A DNA stretch of 64,000 bases from Betaproteobacteria bacterium. GTDB lineage: Bacteria > Pseudomonadota > Gammaproteobacteria > Burkholderiales > Rhodocyclaceae. Below the pieces are notes generated by a model. It did no database searches. It was not told the DNA's origin and worked only from the letters and a program-made list of their open reading frames with translations. Shown in pieces: positions 38,006 through 49,428 of the stretch. How positions within the stretch are numbered: the stretch's first letter is position 1; each line of letters starts with the position of its first letter. Where the stretch lies: NCBI GenBank assembly GCA_009782565.1, contig WRIU01000004.1, positions 124,001 through 188,000 on the forward strand. The letters run 5' to 3'. The translations under genes were made by a program, and so were the position numbers.

Positions 38006-38836
38006 CTAAAAATCCGCCGTATCAGGATCAGGGCCGATTCGCCCCTTCGGGTTGTCGAGACTATCCAGCAGGGCAATATCCTCGGCATCGAGCCGGAAAT
38101 CGAACACCTGGAAATTCTCGCGGATACGTTCCGGATGGACCGATTTCGGAATCGTGACCAGACCGTTATCGAGATGCCAACGCAGCACGACTTGCGCCGC
38201 CGTTTTCTGATGCTTGCGCGCGACGCGCAATACTTGTTCATCGCGCAGCAACGCGCCCCCTTGTCCGAGCGGACTCCAGGACTCGGTGACGATTCCATGC
38301 CGGGCATGAAACGCTTGCAGGGTACGCTGCTGAAAATACGGATGCAGCTCAATCTGATTGATAGCCGGAACCACGCCGGTTTCATCCAGCAAACGTTGCA
38401 AATGCGGAATCTGGAAATTGGACACGCCAATCGAACGCGCGCGCCCTTCATTTTTCAGCGTGACCAGCGCGCGCCAACTTTCGAGATAACGATTCCGGCG
38501 CGGCGTCGGCCAATGAATCAGATAAAGATCGACGACATCGAGCCGCAAGCGCCGCAGGCTTTCATCGCAAGCGCGCAGCGCCTGATCGTATCCATGCTGG
38601 CTGTTCCACAACTTGGTGGTCACGAAGATTTCTTCGCGCGGCACACCTGAATTGCGTATCCCTTCACCAACGCCTGTTTCGTTGCCGTAAACGGAAGCCG
38701 TGTCGATCAGGCGATAACCTGCCGCAAGCGCGGCGGAAACGGAAGCGGCGGCTTTTTCTTCCGGGGTCTGCCAGGTTCCGAATCCGAGTTGCGGAATCTG
38801 CGATCCGTCATTCAGGGAAAGAGTAGGCTGCGTCAT
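38006..38836 (-). CDS. Aldo/keto reductase (DkgA/B-like)
   Basis: 276 residues, normal for the family. NADPH-dependent (alpha/beta)8 barrel: GFGTWQTPEEKAAASVSAAL, YRLIDTASVYGNETGVGEGI (catalytic Asp and Tyr), TTKLWNSQHGYDQAL (catalytic Lys), LIHWPTP, GVSNFQIPHLQRLL and the NADPH site TIPKSVHPERIRENFQVFDF are all in order. It most resembles 2,5-diketo-gluconate / methylglyoxal reductases. AGGAG precedes the ATG. Divergent from ribF and just upstream of the HAD gene on the same strand. Confidence 0.9.
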   Translation of the reverse strand: MTQPTLSLNDGSQIPQLGFGTWQTPEEKAAASVSAALAAGYRLIDTASVYGNETGVGEGIRNSGVPREEIFVTTKLWNSQHGYDQALRACDESLRRLRLDVVDLYLIHWPTPRRNRYLESWRALVTLKNEGRARSIGVSNFQIPHLQRLLDETGVVPAINQIELHPYFQQRTLQAFHARHGIVTESWSPLGQGGALLRDEQVLRVARKHQKTAAQVVLRWHLDNGLVTIPKSVHPERIRENFQVFDFRLDAEDIALLDSLDNPKGRIGPDPDTADF

Positions 38837-38981
38837 GACGATCTCCTCACACCAGATGACAATATATTGATGATTATATTCTCCCGATTATTTTTTATCT
38901 AAGCATTCTATCCTCCCCTCCACAACCGTAAAACGGTGAATCCCGATACCTGCAAGCGCCATCAGTGGCTTCCGTTGTCGG

Positions 38982-38987
38982 TATAAT
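38982..38987 (+). promoter_or_regulatory. -10 element for the ribF-ispH run
   Basis: TATAAT at 38982-38987, 22 bp before the ribF start. The matching -35 is poor (CCATCA at 17 bp), so it may be activator-dependent or weak. Confidence 0.45.
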
Positions 38988-39008
38988 TCGTGTTTTTTTC
39001 GAGCAACC

Positions 39009-39983
39009 ATGCGGTTCTTTCGCGGTTTTCACGCCCCCGCCGGACAGCCTTGCGTACTGACCATCGGTAACTTCGATGGTTTGCACCTTGGGCATCAGGC
39101 GTTATTGAGCTTGCTCGCCAACAGGGCGGGCGAGCAAGGGCTGCCCGCGTCGGTACTGACCTTCGAGCCGCATCCGCGTGAGTTTTTTTCTCCCCTTGAT
39201 GCGCCCACGCGCCTGACTTCCCTGCGCGAAAAACTGCTGCTGCTTGGCGATAACGGCGTTGCACATGTGCATGTGCAGCCGTTCAACGCCTGTTTCTCCC
39301 GCCTGAGCGCGGAGGAATTCATCCAGTCCGTGCTGGTGCATGGGCTGAAAGCGCGTCACCTGCTCATCGGCGACGATTTTCGTTTCGGCGAACGCCGCAA
39401 CGGGGATTTTGCCCTGTTGCAAGCGGCGGGGCGCGAGCATGGTTTCGGGGTGGAAGCCATGCCTACCTTGTCCGTCGCAGGCGTTCGGGCGTCGAGTTCC
39501 GCTGTGCGCCATGCGCTGGAAGCGGGCGACCTCGACCACGCGGCGCGGCTGCTTGGGCGCTCTTACAGCATCGCCGGACAGGTTGCGCGCGGCAACCAGC
39601 TTGGGCGGCAAATCGGTTTCCCGACGCTGAACATTACGCTCCGGCACCGACGCCCTGCCCTCTCCGGCGTGTTTACGGTGGAGGTCGAAGGGCTGCGCCA
39701 TCCGCCGAACGGCGCAGCCCCCACAAGCGAGCCGCGCCTCCGGGGTGTGGCTAACGTCGGCATTCGCCCCACTGTGGGCAATACCCCGCAGCCCCGGCTG
39801 GAAGTCCATTTGTTCGACTGGTCGGACGAATGTTACGGGGCGCACCTGCGGGTACACTTCTTACACAAGTTGCGCGATGAACGCCGCTTCCCGTCGCTCG
39901 ACGCGCTCAAGGCGCAGATCGGGCGGGACGCGCAGGCGGCGCGCGGCTGGTTTTCCCAATATCAGAATGCCCCTCGCGGCTGA
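39009..39983 (+). CDS. ribF: Bifunctional riboflavin kinase / FAD synthetase
   Basis: 324 residues. The N-terminal adenylyltransferase has LTIGNFDGLHLGHQALL, LIGDDFRFGERRNGD and VRASSSAVRHALEAGDLDHA; the C-terminal flavokinase starts at LLGRSYSIAGQVARGNQLGR with GFPTLNI and GVANVGIRPTVG. Makes FMN and FAD. It lies 21 nt before ileS in the conserved ribF-ileS-lspA order. Confidence 0.96.
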   Translation: MRFFRGFHAPAGQPCVLTIGNFDGLHLGHQALLSLLANRAGEQGLPASVLTFEPHPREFFSPLDAPTRLTSLREKLLLLGDNGVAHVHVQPFNACFSRLSAEEFIQSVLVHGLKARHLLIGDDFRFGERRNGDFALLQAAGREHGFGVEAMPTLSVAGVRASSSAVRHALEAGDLDHAARLLGRSYSIAGQVARGNQLGRQIGFPTLNITLRHRRPALSGVFTVEVEGLRHPPNGAAPTSEPRLRGVANVGIRPTVGNTPQPRLEVHLFDWSDECYGAHLRVHFLHKLRDERRFPSLDALKAQIGRDAQAARGWFSQYQNAPRG

Positions 39984-40004
39984 AACGCTCAGGATAAAAT
40001 CGTC

Positions 40005-42800
40005 ATGACTGCCGATTATCGAAAAACCCTCAACCTGCCCGATACGCCTTTCCCGATGCGCGGCGACCTGCCCAAGCGCGAACCGGGCTGGATTGCCGGA
40101 TGGGAGACTGGCAGGCTCTACCAGAAAATCCGTGCCGCGAGCAAAGGACGCCCCCGCTTCATCCTGCACGACGGCCCGCCTTACGCCAACGGCAGTTTGC
40201 ACCTTGGGCATGCGCTGAACAAAATCCTGAAAGACATCATCGTCCGCTCCAAAACATTGGCCGGGTTCGACGCGCCCTATGTGCCGGGTTGGGATTGCCA
40301 CGGGCTGCCGATCGAGCACAAGGTGGAGATCACGCACGGCAAGCACCTGCCTCCCGCCAAAACGCGCGAGCTGTGCCGCACCTACGCCGCCGGACAGGTG
40401 GAACTCCAGAAGGCCGATTTCATCCGTCTCGGCATCCTCGGCGATTGGGACAACCCCTATCTGACGATGGCCTTTGCCAACGAGGCGGGCGAGATTCGCG
40501 CGCTGGCTGAAATGGTGAAGAGCGGCTACGTGTTCAAGGGGCTGAAGCCGGTGAATTGGTGTTTCGATTGCGGCTCCGCGCTCGCCGAGGCCGAAGTGGA
40601 ATACGCCGATAAAACCTCGCCCGCCATCGATGTCGCCTTTCCGGTAAGCGATGATGATGCCACCCGGCTTGCAGCAGCATTCGGTTTGCCAAAACTGGAA
40701 AAACCCGCCGCCGCCGCCATCTGGACGACAACGCCTTGGACGATTCCCGCCAACCAGGCACTCAACGTCCATCCCGAACTCGATTACGTGCTGGTGGATG
40801 TGGGCGAGCGCCTCCTCGTGCTGGCACGGGAACTGAGCGAGTCGGCGCTCGCGCGTTATAAGCTGGATGGCACGGTTGTCGCTACAGCAAAAGGCGCGGC
40901 GCTCGACCGGATCGCGTTCCGTCATCCTTTCTTTGATCGTCCTTCACCGGTATTCCTCGCCAATTATGTGGGGGTCGACACCGGAACGGGCATCGTGCAT
41001 TCGGCTCCGGCGCACGGCGTGGATGACTTCAATTCGTGGCTTGCCTATGGGCGCGGCAGTGATGAAATTCTTTCCATCGTCCAGGGCGACGGCCACTTTG
41101 CCGCCGATCTGCCGTTTTTCAGCGGACTGAACATCTGGAAAGCCAATTCCGCCATCGTCGAAAGACTCGCCGAAACAGGCGCGTTGCTCTCGCACGAAAA
41201 AATCTCCCATAGTTATATGCACTGCTGGCGGCACAAAACCCCGCTCGTCTATCGCGCCACCACGCAATGGTTCGTGGGCATGGACCGTAAGACTGCGGAC
41301 GGTTCCACACTGCGCGAACGCGCGCTCAAGGGCGTAGAGGGCACTGAGTTCTTCCCCGCCTGGGGGCAAGCCCGCCTGCACGCGATGATTGCCAGCCGCC
41401 CGGACTGGTGCATCTCGCGCCAACGTACCTGGGGCGTGCCGATTCCTTTCTTTCTCCACAAGGAAACCGGCGAATGGCATCCGCGCACCGTTGAATTGAT
41501 GGAGGAAGTCGCGCAACGGGTTGAGAAAGAGGGGATCGAAGCCTGGTTCAAGCTGGATGCCGCCGAATTGCTCGGGGCTGAGGCCGCCGATTACGAGAAG
41601 ATCGGCGACACGCTGGACGTTTGGTTCGATTCCGGAACCACGCACCGCCATGTGCTGCGCGGCTCGCACCCGGACGGCCACAAAGAAGGCCCTGCCGCCG
41701 ATCTCTACCTCGAAGGCTCCGACCAGCATCGCGGCTGGTTTCACTCCTCGCTCCTCACGGGCGCGGCCATCGACGGCCACCCGCCCTACCGCGCCCTGCT
41801 CACCCACGGCTTCACCGTCGACGGGCAAGGCCGCAAGATGAGTAAATCGCTTGGAAACGTCATCCTGCCGCAGGAAGTCTCCAACAAATACGGCGCGGAA
41901 ATCCTGCGCCTGTGGGTCGCCTCCACCGACTACTCGGGCGAGCTTGCCCTTTCGGATGAAATTCTCAAGCGCACCATCGAAGCCTACCGCCGTATCCGCA
42001 ACACCATGCGCTTCCTGCTTGCCAACATCTCGGACTTCGATGTTTCCAAGGACATGCTGCCCGTAGCTGAATGGCTGGAAATCGACCGCTATGCGCTCAT
42101 CCTCACCCGCGACCTGCAAGCACAGGGCAAAGCCGATTTTGAACGCTACGAATTCCTCCGCGTCGCCCAGGCGCTGCAAACTTTCTGTTCCGAAGACCTG
42201 GGGGCGTTCTACCTCAACATCCTGAAAGACCGCCTCTACACGACGGCGGAAAACTCCCGCGCCCGCCGTTCCGCGCAAAGCGCTCTCTGGCACATCACCC
42301 AGACCCTCACCCGGCTAATGGCTCCGATCCTCGCCTTCACCGCCGAGGAAATCTGGCAAATCCTCAGCGGCAACGCGGAAGACTCGGTGATGCTCCAGAC
42401 TTGGCACACCCTGCCCAATGTGCCCGATGAAGCGGCGCTCAGAGCGCGCTGGACGCATATCACCGACGTGCGGGCTGAAGTGCTGAAGAAACTGGAAGAA
42501 CTGCGTATTGAGGGAAAAATCGGCGCGGACTTACAAGCCACCGTCACCATCACCGCCGAAGGCAAAGCGTTCGAGGCGCTTGCCGCGCTAGGCGACGACC
42601 TCAAGTTTGTTTTCATCACTTCCGCCGCCACGCTCGAACGTGGCGCATTCAGCATCCAGGTCATTCCCGCCCCAGGCAACAAATGCGAACGTTGCTGGCA
42701 TGTGCGCGAAGACGTGGGGCAAAACGCCGAACACCCCACGCTCTGCGGGCGTTGCGTCAGCAATCTCTTCGGCAAGGGGGAAGAGCGCCGCTATGCCTGA
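40005..42800 (+). CDS. ileS: Isoleucyl-tRNA synthetase
   Basis: 931 residues, standard. HIGH-type motif [15 protein letters not shown] (about 58), editing domain with [12 protein letters not shown], and KMSKS motif [10 protein letters not shown] near 608. The C-terminal zinc ribbon has [13 protein letters not shown] and CGRC. Charges tRNA-Ile and edits valine. The start [20 protein letters not shown] is typical. Overlaps lspA by 8 nt. Confidence 0.97.
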   Translation: MTADYRKTLNLPDTPFPMRGDLPKREPGWIAGWETGRLYQKIRAASKGRPRFILHDGPPYANGSLHLGHALNKILKDIIVRSKTLAGFDAPYVPGWDCHGLPIEHKVEITHGKHLPPAKTRELCRTYAAGQVELQKADFIRLGILGDWDNPYLTMAFANEAGEIRALAEMVKSGYVFKGLKPVNWCFDCGSALAEAEVEYADKTSPAIDVAFPVSDDDATRLAAAFGLPKLEKPAAAAIWTTTPWTIPANQALNVHPELDYVLVDVGERLLVLARELSESALARYKLDGTVVATAKGAALDRIAFRHPFFDRPSPVFLANYVGVDTGTGIVHSAPAHGVDDFNSWLAYGRGSDEILSIVQGDGHFAADLPFFSGLNIWKANSAIVERLAETGALLSHEKISHSYMHCWRHKTPLVYRATTQWFVGMDRKTADGSTLRERALKGVEGTEFFPAWGQARLHAMIASRPDWCISRQRTWGVPIPFFLHKETGEWHPRTVELMEEVAQRVEKEGIEAWFKLDAAELLGAEAADYEKIGDTLDVWFDSGTTHRHVLRGSHPDGHKEGPAADLYLEGSDQHRGWFHSSLLTGAAIDGHPPYRALLTHGFTVDGQGRKMSKSLGNVILPQEVSNKYGAEILRLWVASTDYSGELALSDEILKRTIEAYRRIRNTMRFLLANISDFDVSKDMLPVAEWLEIDRYALILTRDLQAQGKADFERYEFLRVAQALQTFCSEDLGAFYLNILKDRLYTTAENSRARRSAQSALWHITQTLTRLMAPILAFTAEEIWQILSGNAEDSVMLQTWHTLPNVPDEAALRARWTHITDVRAEVLKKLEELRIEGKIGADLQATVTITAEGKAFEALAALGDDLKFVFITSAATLERGAFSIQVIPAPGNKCERCWHVREDVGQNAEHPTLCGRCVSNLFGKGEERRYA

Positions 42801-43314
42801 CATCCGTAACGCTCTCCGAGCCATGACGCCCTGGCTCGCGCTCATTATTGTGGTGATCGCGCTCGATCAACTGACGAAAGCCTGGGTGCTCGAATCCTAC
42901 TCCATCATATATGACGGAAGAATTGAAGTTGCCTTTTTCTTCGACCTCGTCCTCGCCTTCAACCGTGGCGCAGCTTTCAGTTTTCTGGCGGATCGCTCCG
43001 GCTGGCAACACTGGTTCTTTGCCGTGCTGGCACTGGCGGTCAGCGCGTGGCTGCTGGCGCTCACCTGGCAGCATCGCTATGAGCGCCTGTTGCCGTCCGC
43101 CTTTGCCCTCATCATCGGCGGCGCGATCGGCAACGTCATCGACCGCTTCAACCACGGTGCGGTCGTCGACTTCCTCTCCTTTCACGCAGGGCCGTACTAC
43201 TGGCCCGCCTTCAATCTTGCCGATTCGGCAATCGTTCTGGGCGTCGTCCTGATGCTCATCGGCCAATTCCGCGCAAAAAAGACGACAGACACCCCACCGG
43301 AGAACCCCGCTTGA
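42793..43314 (+). CDS. lspA: Lipoprotein signal peptidase (SPase II)
   Basis: 173 residues with four membrane helices. Aspartyl protease of the inner membrane that cuts prolipoproteins. Catalytic Asp residues lie in [20 protein letters not shown] and [24 protein letters not shown] is also family-specific. The ATG at 42793 lies inside the end of ileS, indicating coupling. Confidence 0.95.
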   Translation: MPDIRNALRAMTPWLALIIVVIALDQLTKAWVLESYSIIYDGRIEVAFFFDLVLAFNRGAAFSFLADRSGWQHWFFAVLALAVSAWLLALTWQHRYERLLPSAFALIIGGAIGNVIDRFNHGAVVDFLSFHAGPYYWPAFNLADSAIVLGVVLMLIGQFRAKKTTDTPPENPA

Positions 43315-43745
43315 ACCAGACCGTCCTCGCAGACAGCCTCGTCACCCTGCACTATCGTATTACCTTGCCTAACGGCCAGCCGCTGCTCTCCACGTTCGAG
43401 GCCACGCCCGCCACGCTTAAATTGGGCGCGGGCGAAATGCTGCCGACGATGGAAAAGCTCATCGTCGGCCTGCCCATCGGCGCTCGCCAGGTGTTCGAGC
43501 TTTCCGCCGAAGAAGCCTTCGGCCCGCACCGCCCCGAACTCGTCGAGCGTGTGCAGCGCAAACATATGCTCTCGCAGGAAATAGAAGCCTTAAGCATCAT
43601 GGAATTCGTCGCCCCCGACGGCTCGAAATACTCCGGCTTCGTGCGCGAAGTCGACGACGCCTCCGCGCTGATCGACTTCAATCACCCGCTGGCGGGCAAA
43701 CCCATCCGCCTCGAAGTCGAAATCATCGGCGCGGCTGTGGCCTGA
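43311..43745 (+). CDS. fkpB: FKBP-type peptidyl-prolyl isomerase (SlpA family)
   Basis: 144 residues. SlpA-like FKBP with inserted flap: [40 protein letters not shown], and [20 protein letters not shown]. It is a cytoplasmic isomerase/chaperone, often encoded between lspA and ispH as here. The start is TTG (43311) with GGAG upstream, sharing four bases (TTGA) with the lspA stop. Confidence 0.92.
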   Translation: MNQTVLADSLVTLHYRITLPNGQPLLSTFEATPATLKLGAGEMLPTMEKLIVGLPIGARQVFELSAEEAFGPHRPELVERVQRKHMLSQEIEALSIMEFVAPDGSKYSGFVREVDDASALIDFNHPLAGKPIRLEVEIIGAAVA

Positions 43746-43767
43746 GCATGCCCTGCCCCCGCTGAAC

Positions 43768-44718
43768 ATGGCTACCACGCAGACGCCCATCGAAATTCTT
43801 CTCGCCAACCCGCGCGGTTTTTGCGCGGGCGTTGAACGCGCCATCGAGATCGTCGAGCGCGCGCTTGCCCGTTACGGCGCACCTATTTACGTGCGCCACG
43901 AAGTCGTCCATAACCGCCACGTCGTCGACGGGCTGCGGGCGCGCGGCGCGATTTTCGTCGAAAGCCTCGACGAGATTCCCGACGGCGCGACCGTCATCTT
44001 CAGCGCCCACGGCGTACCGCTTTCCGTACAGAGGGAAGCCGCCCGGCGGGGACTGCGCGTGTTCGACGCCACCTGCCCGCTCGTCACCAAGGTCCATATG
44101 GAAGTCGCGCGGATGCACGCTAAAGGGTGCGAGATCGTCATGATCGGCCACGGCCATCATCCCGAAGTCGAAGGCACGATGGGGCAAATCGAGGGCGGCA
44201 TCCATCTGGTTGAAACCATCGCTGCTGCCGCCGCCCTGTGCCCCGCATCCCCCGAACGCCTCGCCTACGTCACCCAGACCACGCTTTCCGTCGATGACGC
44301 CGCCGACATCGTCGCCGCCCTGCGCGAGCGTTTCCCCGCCATCACCGGCCCCAAAAAAGACGACATCTGCTACGCCACCCAGAACCGGCAGGACGCCGTC
44401 AAACGCCTTGCAGAGCAAGCCGGTACCGATGTCGTATTCGTGGTCGGCTCGAAAAACAGTTCCAACTCCAACCGCCTGTGCGAAGTCGCGGCGCTGCGCG
44501 GCGTCACTGCCCATCTGGTAGACGATTCCAGCGACATCGACCCGGCCTGGCTTATGGGCAAAAAAAAGATCGGGGTCACCGCTGGCGCGTCCGCCCCGGA
44601 AACGCTGATTGCCGAAGTCATCCAACACTTGCAGACGCTCACCGGCGCAACAGCGCGCGAACTGGACGGCGCGGAGGAAACAACGGTGTTTCCGCTACCG
44701 AAGGGTTTGCAGGAATAG
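43768..44718 (+). CDS. ispH: 4-hydroxy-3-methylbut-2-enyl diphosphate reductase
   Basis: 316 residues. Last enzyme of the MEP isoprenoid pathway with a [4Fe-4S] cluster held by Cys in [29 protein letters not shown] and [31 protein letters not shown] and [13 protein letters not shown] also match. Ends the ribF-ispH run; a terminator follows. Confidence 0.97.
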   Translation: MATTQTPIEILLANPRGFCAGVERAIEIVERALARYGAPIYVRHEVVHNRHVVDGLRARGAIFVESLDEIPDGATVIFSAHGVPLSVQREAARRGLRVFDATCPLVTKVHMEVARMHAKGCEIVMIGHGHHPEVEGTMGQIEGGIHLVETIAAAAALCPASPERLAYVTQTTLSVDDAADIVAALRERFPAITGPKKDDICYATQNRQDAVKRLAEQAGTDVVFVVGSKNSSNSNRLCEVAALRGVTAHLVDDSSDIDPAWLMGKKKIGVTAGASAPETLIAEVIQHLQTLTGATARELDGAEETTVFPLPKGLQE

Positions 44719-44749
44719 TTACGCTCTACGCTTCCTTCTCACAATGAAA

Positions 44750-44779
44750 AAGGGCGGCGGATATTATTCCGCCGCCCTT
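44750..44779. terminator. Bidirectional terminator between ispH and the acyl-CoA dehydrogenase gene
   Basis: 12-bp perfect stem AAGGGCGGCGGA / TCCGCCGCCCTT (44750-44761 with 44768-44779), with TTCCCTTTT on the plus-strand 3' side and an A-run (T on the minus strand) on the other. It fits the convergent genes. Confidence 0.85.
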
Positions 44780-44789
44780 CCCTTTTGAT

Positions 44790-44819
44790 ACGGCATCTTT
44801 CCCGAAGGAAAGATGCCGT
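44790..44819. terminator. Second perfect hairpin beside the bidirectional terminator
   Basis: ACGGCATCTTTCC-CGAA-GGAAAGATGCCGT is a 13-bp perfect stem 10 bp from the previous one and 10 bp after the minus-strand stop. It has no T-run on the minus strand and may protect RNA 3' ends. Confidence 0.55.
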
Positions 44820-44828
44820 GTTGCACCC

Positions 44829-46640
44829 TTAGAACAGTGGCTCTTCGAGACCGAACACCGACTCGCCGCCCTGGGTGATTTCCGTCGCCATCGCCCTGGC
44901 ATGTACCATCAAGTGTTGAGCGAAGAAACGAACCGTCGCCAGTTTGGCCTTGTAGTAGCCGTCGGCCGCGCCCGCGTCCAGCTTCGCCTGCGCGATCTGG
45001 GCGGACTTGGCCATCAGCCAGCCACCCACGACGATGCCGGTGAGCTTGGTGTAGACAACGGAACCGGCATGCACGATTTCCGGCGCGCTGCCATAGGCAC
45101 CGATCAGCCATTCGGTCGCGTCGATCTGCGCCTGGACGGCTTCCTTCAGGAGCTTGCCAACGTCGCCCAATTTTGCATCGCCCGACAGTTTGTCGGCATA
45201 GGCGGCAATTTCCTTGTACAGCCCACGAGCGGTAAAGCCGACATTGCCCGCTTCATCCTTTTCACGCGCGGTCTTGCGGCCTACCAGGTCGTTGGCCTGG
45301 ATGGCGGTCGTGCCTTCGTAGATCGTGGTGATGCGGGCATCGCGCAGGTACAGCGCCGCGCCCGTTTCTTCAATGAAGCCGGTTCCGCCGTGCACCTGAA
45401 TGCCATCGGTCGCGATGTCGATGCCGCTTTCGGTGCTCCACGCCTTGACCACCGGGGTAAGCAGTTCGACATACGCCTGGCTTTGCTTGCGAACCGCCGC
45501 ATCGGGATGGTGCGAAGCCTTGTCCATGTTGCCGGCCACGAAATAAGCCAGCGCGCGGATGCCTTCTGTGCGAGCCTTCATGCTCATCAGGAGACGACGC
45601 ACATCCGGATGGAACAGGATGGGCTTGGTTTCCTTGGTCTTGTCGCCGATGATCGCGCCTTGGATACGCTCGCGGGCATAGGTCAGCGCGTGCTGGTAGG
45701 CACGTTCGGCCACGCCGACGCCTTCCAGGCCGACGTTGAGGCGCGCGTGGTTCATCATCGTGAACATGTAGGCCACGCCCTTGCCTTCCTGTCCGACCAG
45801 CCAGCCCTTCGCACCGGCATTGTCGCCATAGGACATGACCGAGGTGACGCTGCCGTGGATGCCGAGCTTGTGCTCGATGGCCGAGCAGATCAGGTCGTTG
45901 CGCTCGCCCAGGCTGCCGTCGTCATTGACGAGGTACTTGGGAACGATGAAGAGCGAGATGCCTTTCAGGCCCGGATCGGAATTGGGCAGGCGCGCGAGCA
46001 CGAGGTGGATGATGTTCCCCGCCATGTCGTGTTCGCCCCAGGTGATGAATATCTTGGTGCCGCTGATCCGGTAAGTGCCGTCGCCGCTGGGATCGGGCAC
46101 GGCCTTGGTGCGGATGGCGGTGAGGTCGGAACCGGCTTGCGGTTCGGTCAGGTTCATCGTGCCCGACCAAGTGCCGTCAGCCATCTTGTGCAGGTATTTT
46201 TCCTTGAGTTCCTCGGAAGCGTGGTGGCGAATCGCCTCGATTGCGCCCAGAGTCAGCATCGGGCACAGCGCGAAGGCGATGCTGGCGGAACGCCACATTT
46301 CATTGACCGCGATGTTGACGAGGTGGGGCAAGCCTTGGCCGCCGAACTTGGGATTGACCGGCATGGCATGCCAGCCGTTTTCACAAAAGAGCTTGTAGGC
46401 GTTCTTGTATTCCTGATTCGTGGTGACGACGCCGTTTTTCCAGACCGGGCTATCTACGTCGCCCTTCAGGTTCAAGGGATCGACAACCTCAGATGCGAAT
46501 TTAGCGGCTTCTTCGAGAATGGCATCCACCGTGTCGGCATCGACTTCGGCAAAATCGGGTAAACCAAGAATTTCCTGCAATCCAGCCAGCTCGTTCAGGA
46601 CGAAACGCATATCGGCAAGCGGTGCGTTGTAAGTGCTCAT
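44829..46640 (-). CDS. Acyl-CoA dehydrogenase, long C-terminally extended type
   Basis: 603 residues. FAD-dependent, FadE-like in length: N-terminal helical domain, the middle motif [31 protein letters not shown], and the C-terminal domain with [20 protein letters not shown] (catalytic region) and [17 protein letters not shown] further domain of the PF12806 kind follows. Electrons pass to ETF, encoded immediately after. The substrate chain length is unknown. GGAGG precedes the ATG. Confidence 0.92.
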   Translation of the reverse strand: MSTYNAPLADMRFVLNELAGLQEILGLPDFAEVDADTVDAILEEAAKFASEVVDPLNLKGDVDSPVWKNGVVTTNQEYKNAYKLFCENGWHAMPVNPKFGGQGLPHLVNIAVNEMWRSASIAFALCPMLTLGAIEAIRHHASEELKEKYLHKMADGTWSGTMNLTEPQAGSDLTAIRTKAVPDPSGDGTYRISGTKIFITWGEHDMAGNIIHLVLARLPNSDPGLKGISLFIVPKYLVNDDGSLGERNDLICSAIEHKLGIHGSVTSVMSYGDNAGAKGWLVGQEGKGVAYMFTMMNHARLNVGLEGVGVAERAYQHALTYARERIQGAIIGDKTKETKPILFHPDVRRLLMSMKARTEGIRALAYFVAGNMDKASHHPDAAVRKQSQAYVELLTPVVKAWSTESGIDIATDGIQVHGGTGFIEETGAALYLRDARITTIYEGTTAIQANDLVGRKTAREKDEAGNVGFTARGLYKEIAAYADKLSGDAKLGDVGKLLKEAVQAQIDATEWLIGAYGSAPEIVHAGSVVYTKLTGIVVGGWLMAKSAQIAQAKLDAGAADGYYKAKLATVRFFAQHLMVHARAMATEITQGGESVFGLEEPLF

Positions 46641-46736
46641 CGGGAGTCTCCCTCCAGTAAATGTGAATGTCTTGGTGCTGTTTGTTAATCAAGGATGGCG
46701 GCGCTCATCGAAGGCCGCCATCCGTACGGCAGCAGT

Positions 46737-47669
46737 TCAGCCCAACGCTGCCACCAGTTCCGGCACGGCGGTGAACAAGTCCGCCACCAAGCCAAAATCG
46801 GCCACCTGGAAGATCGGCGCGTCAGCATCCTTGTTGATCGCCACGATCACCTTGGAATCCTTCATGCCGGCCAGATGCTGAATCGCCCCCGAAATTCCGA
46901 TGGCGAAGTAAAGCTGCGGCGCAACGATCTTGCCGGTCTGCCCCACCTGATAGTCGTTTGGCACGAAACCAGCGTCCACCGCAGCACGGCTCGCACCGAT
47001 CGCTGCACCGAGTTTGTCGGCCAGCGGTTCGAGCACCTTGCTGAAGTTTTCGCCGCTACCCAGACCACGCCCTCCGGAAACGACGATCTTGGCCGCGTCC
47101 AGTTCGGGGCGGGCGCTTTTGGTGACTTCGCGCCCAACCAAGCGCACAAGGCCGAGATCAGCCCCCGCCGCCACTGCTTCAACCGCTGCGCCGCCGCCTT
47201 CCCCGGCAGCGTCGAACGCGGTTGTGCGTACAGTGAGAACTTTGATCGGATCGGCGCTCTTCACCGTAGACAGGGCGTTACCGGCATAGATCGGACGCAC
47301 GAAGGTATCCGGCGCTTCGACGGCAATGATGTCGCTGATTTGGGCAACATCGAGCAGCGCCGCCACACGGGGCGTCAGGTTTTTGCCCGCGCTGGTGGCG
47401 GGAGCTACGATATGGCTGTAACCGGGAGCCAGCCCTTTGACCAGGTCGGCGAGATTTTCCGGGGTTTGCGCTTCGTACTGCGGCGCATCGGCGACAAGCA
47501 CCTTGGCAACGCCCGCTACCTTAGCGGCAGCCTGACTCACCGTGCCGAGATTGGCACCGGCTACGAGCAGATGAACGTCGCCGCCGAGCTTTCCGGCGGC
47601 AGTCACGGCATTGAGGGTCGCGGCCTTCAGGGCGGCGTTGTCGTGTTCGGCAATGACGAGAATGGCCAT
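46737..47669 (-). CDS. etfA: Electron transfer flavoprotein alpha subunit
   Basis: 310 residues. C-terminal FAD domain: [40 protein letters not shown], and [20 protein letters not shown]-terminal domain begins [15 protein letters not shown]. Forms a heterodimer with EtfB and takes electrons from the neighbouring acyl-CoA dehydrogenase. It lies 2 nt after etfB. Confidence 0.96.
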   Translation of the reverse strand: MAILVIAEHDNAALKAATLNAVTAAGKLGGDVHLLVAGANLGTVSQAAAKVAGVAKVLVADAPQYEAQTPENLADLVKGLAPGYSHIVAPATSAGKNLTPRVAALLDVAQISDIIAVEAPDTFVRPIYAGNALSTVKSADPIKVLTVRTTAFDAAGEGGGAAVEAVAAGADLGLVRLVGREVTKSARPELDAAKIVVSGGRGLGSGENFSKVLEPLADKLGAAIGASRAAVDAGFVPNDYQVGQTGKIVAPQLYFAIGISGAIQHLAGMKDSKVIVAINKDADAPIFQVADFGLVADLFTAVPELVAALG

Positions 47670-47671
47670 GA

Positions 47672-48421
47672 TCAGATCACCTTTGCAACGTTCTTGAGTT
47701 TATCGACCAGTTGGCCAACATCGGCCACGACGATCCCCGCGCTACGCTTGGGCGGTTCAGTTACCTTGAGAGTCGTCAGCCTCGGCGTGACATCTACGCC
47801 CAGATCAGCGGGTTTCACGATTTCAAGCGGTTTTTTCTTCGCCTTCATGATGTTCGGCAAAGTGGCATAACGCGGCTCATTGAGGCGCAGATCGACCGTC
47901 ACCACCGCCGGCAACTTGACCGCCAGCTTTTCCAGGCCGCCGTCGATTTCGCGGGCGACGGTGATTTCATCCGCGCCGGGAACGAGCTTGGAAATGAACG
48001 TCGCCTGCGGCCAGCCAAGCAACGCGGCAAGCATCTGCCCGGTCTGGTTGGAATCGTCGTCAATGGCCTGCTTGCCCGCGATGACCATTTTCGGGGCTTC
48101 CTTGTCGACAATCGCCTTCAGGAGCTTGGCAATTGCCAGCGGTTGCAGTTCGGCATCGGTTTCCACAAGGAAACCGCGATCGGCGCCCATTGCCATCGCG
48201 GTACGCAGCGTCTCCTGCGCGGCTCCCAGACCGGCACTCACGACGACCACTTCGGTCGCAACACCGGCTTCCTTCAAGCGCACAGCCTCTTCTACCGCGA
48301 TTTCATCAAATGGATTCATACTCATTTTCACGTTGGCCGTGTCTACCCCGCTGCCATCCGCCTTGACGCGGATATTGACGTTGTAGTCGACCACACGTTT
48401 GACAGGAACCAGGATTTTCAA
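47672..48421 (-). CDS. etfB: Electron transfer flavoprotein beta subunit
   Basis: 249 residues. [22 protein letters not shown] opens it (start set at TTG 48421), [20 protein letters not shown] and the recognition loop region [12 protein letters not shown] follow; [20 protein letters not shown] is conserved. The TTG has AAAGGAGA 6-7 nt upstream and fits the family N-terminus; an upstream start at 48466 would have no ribosome site. First gene of the etfB-etfA-dehydrogenase run. Confidence 0.94.
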   Translation of the reverse strand: MKILVPVKRVVDYNVNIRVKADGSGVDTANVKMSMNPFDEIAVEEAVRLKEAGVATEVVVVSAGLGAAQETLRTAMAMGADRGFLVETDAELQPLAIAKLLKAIVDKEAPKMVIAGKQAIDDDSNQTGQMLAALLGWPQATFISKLVPGADEITVAREIDGGLEKLAVKLPAVVTVDLRLNEPRYATLPNIMKAKKKPLEIVKPADLGVDVTPRLTTLKVTEPPKRSAGIVVADVGQLVDKLKNVAKVI

Positions 48422-48641
48422 AATTGTCTCCTTTGTGGTTTCGTGAGTTTGACTAAAGCATTGCAATGAATGCTTCCGGGCTGGATTCTACCGGTGCGCC
48501 AATTATGGCACTACGCCTCAGACAACACATGCTGCGGCGCAAAAAATCCTACATGACAAAATACAACTTTCTTTTGAATTACTCTACCGAAAAAGTTAAA
48601 AGTTCTTCGATACGTTCGTGATTGCCTCGATAGAGTCCCTT

Positions 48642-49412
48642 TCAGCCATTTTCCGGCAACGCCAGCACCGCGCAGGCATTATCGGAAGTCGCCCGAATGA
48701 TCTCTTTGGGTAACAGGCCGCGCAATTCGGCAAGAACTCCCGCGATATGTAAAAGATTTTCCGGCACATTCCGCTCGCCGCGCGCCCAGGCCGGAGGCAT
48801 GTCCGGCGCGTCGGTTTCCAGCACAATCGCATCCAGCGGCAACTCAGCCGCGAGACGGCGGATGCGACGTGACCCGTCAAAAGTCATCGCGCCGCCAAAA
48901 CCGAGTTTGAATCCCAACTCAATGAACGCCTCCGCTTGCCGGGGGCTGCCATTGAAAGCATGCGCGATGCCTCCCGCAACCCGGACTCGCCGTAAAGCCG
49001 CGAGCACGGCGTCCTGCGCCCGGCGCACATGGAGGATGACTGGCAGTCCGTGACGGCGCGCCAGCTTAAGCTGTGCAACAAAGAATGCCTCCTGCCTTGC
49101 AGCGTTGAATCCCGGCACATAATGATCCAGCCCAATTTCCCCTACGGCCACGGCGCGGCCTTGTGCAAGCAGGGCATCGAGCAAATCGAGATCGGCTTCA
49201 TCGGCATGGTCGACGGTGAGCGGATGAATTCCGAGCACCGGAAAAACACCGGGCGTCGTTTCAGCCAGCGCCAGCACCCGCGCGAACCCCGCGCGGTCGA
49301 CGGCGGGCACGACAAACTTCTCGATGCCCGCCGCGCGCGCCCGTGCAAGCAGCGCCGCGCGATCCGGATCGAACTCAGCCGCGTCGAGATGGATATGCGT
49401 GTCGATCAGCAT
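48642..49412 (-). CDS. TatD-family metal-dependent hydrolase
   Basis: 256 residues. TIM barrel with metal ligands in LIDTHIHLDAAEFD (HxH), AVGEIGLDHY (Glu), PVILHVRRAQDAVL (His), GIAHAFNGSPRQAEAF (His) and LETDAPDMPP (Asp). Closer to YjjV than to TatD proper by length, but I do not assign a symbol. TatD members are 3'-5' exo/DNases. Follows ilvN by 16 nt on the same strand. Confidence 0.9.
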   Translation of the reverse strand: MLIDTHIHLDAAEFDPDRAALLARARAAGIEKFVVPAVDRAGFARVLALAETTPGVFPVLGIHPLTVDHADEADLDLLDALLAQGRAVAVGEIGLDHYVPGFNAARQEAFFVAQLKLARRHGLPVILHVRRAQDAVLAALRRVRVAGGIAHAFNGSPRQAEAFIELGFKLGFGGAMTFDGSRRIRRLAAELPLDAIVLETDAPDMPPAWARGERNVPENLLHIAGVLAELRGLLPKEIIRATSDNACAVLALPENG

Positions 49413-49428
49413 GAAAACTCACACCCGA

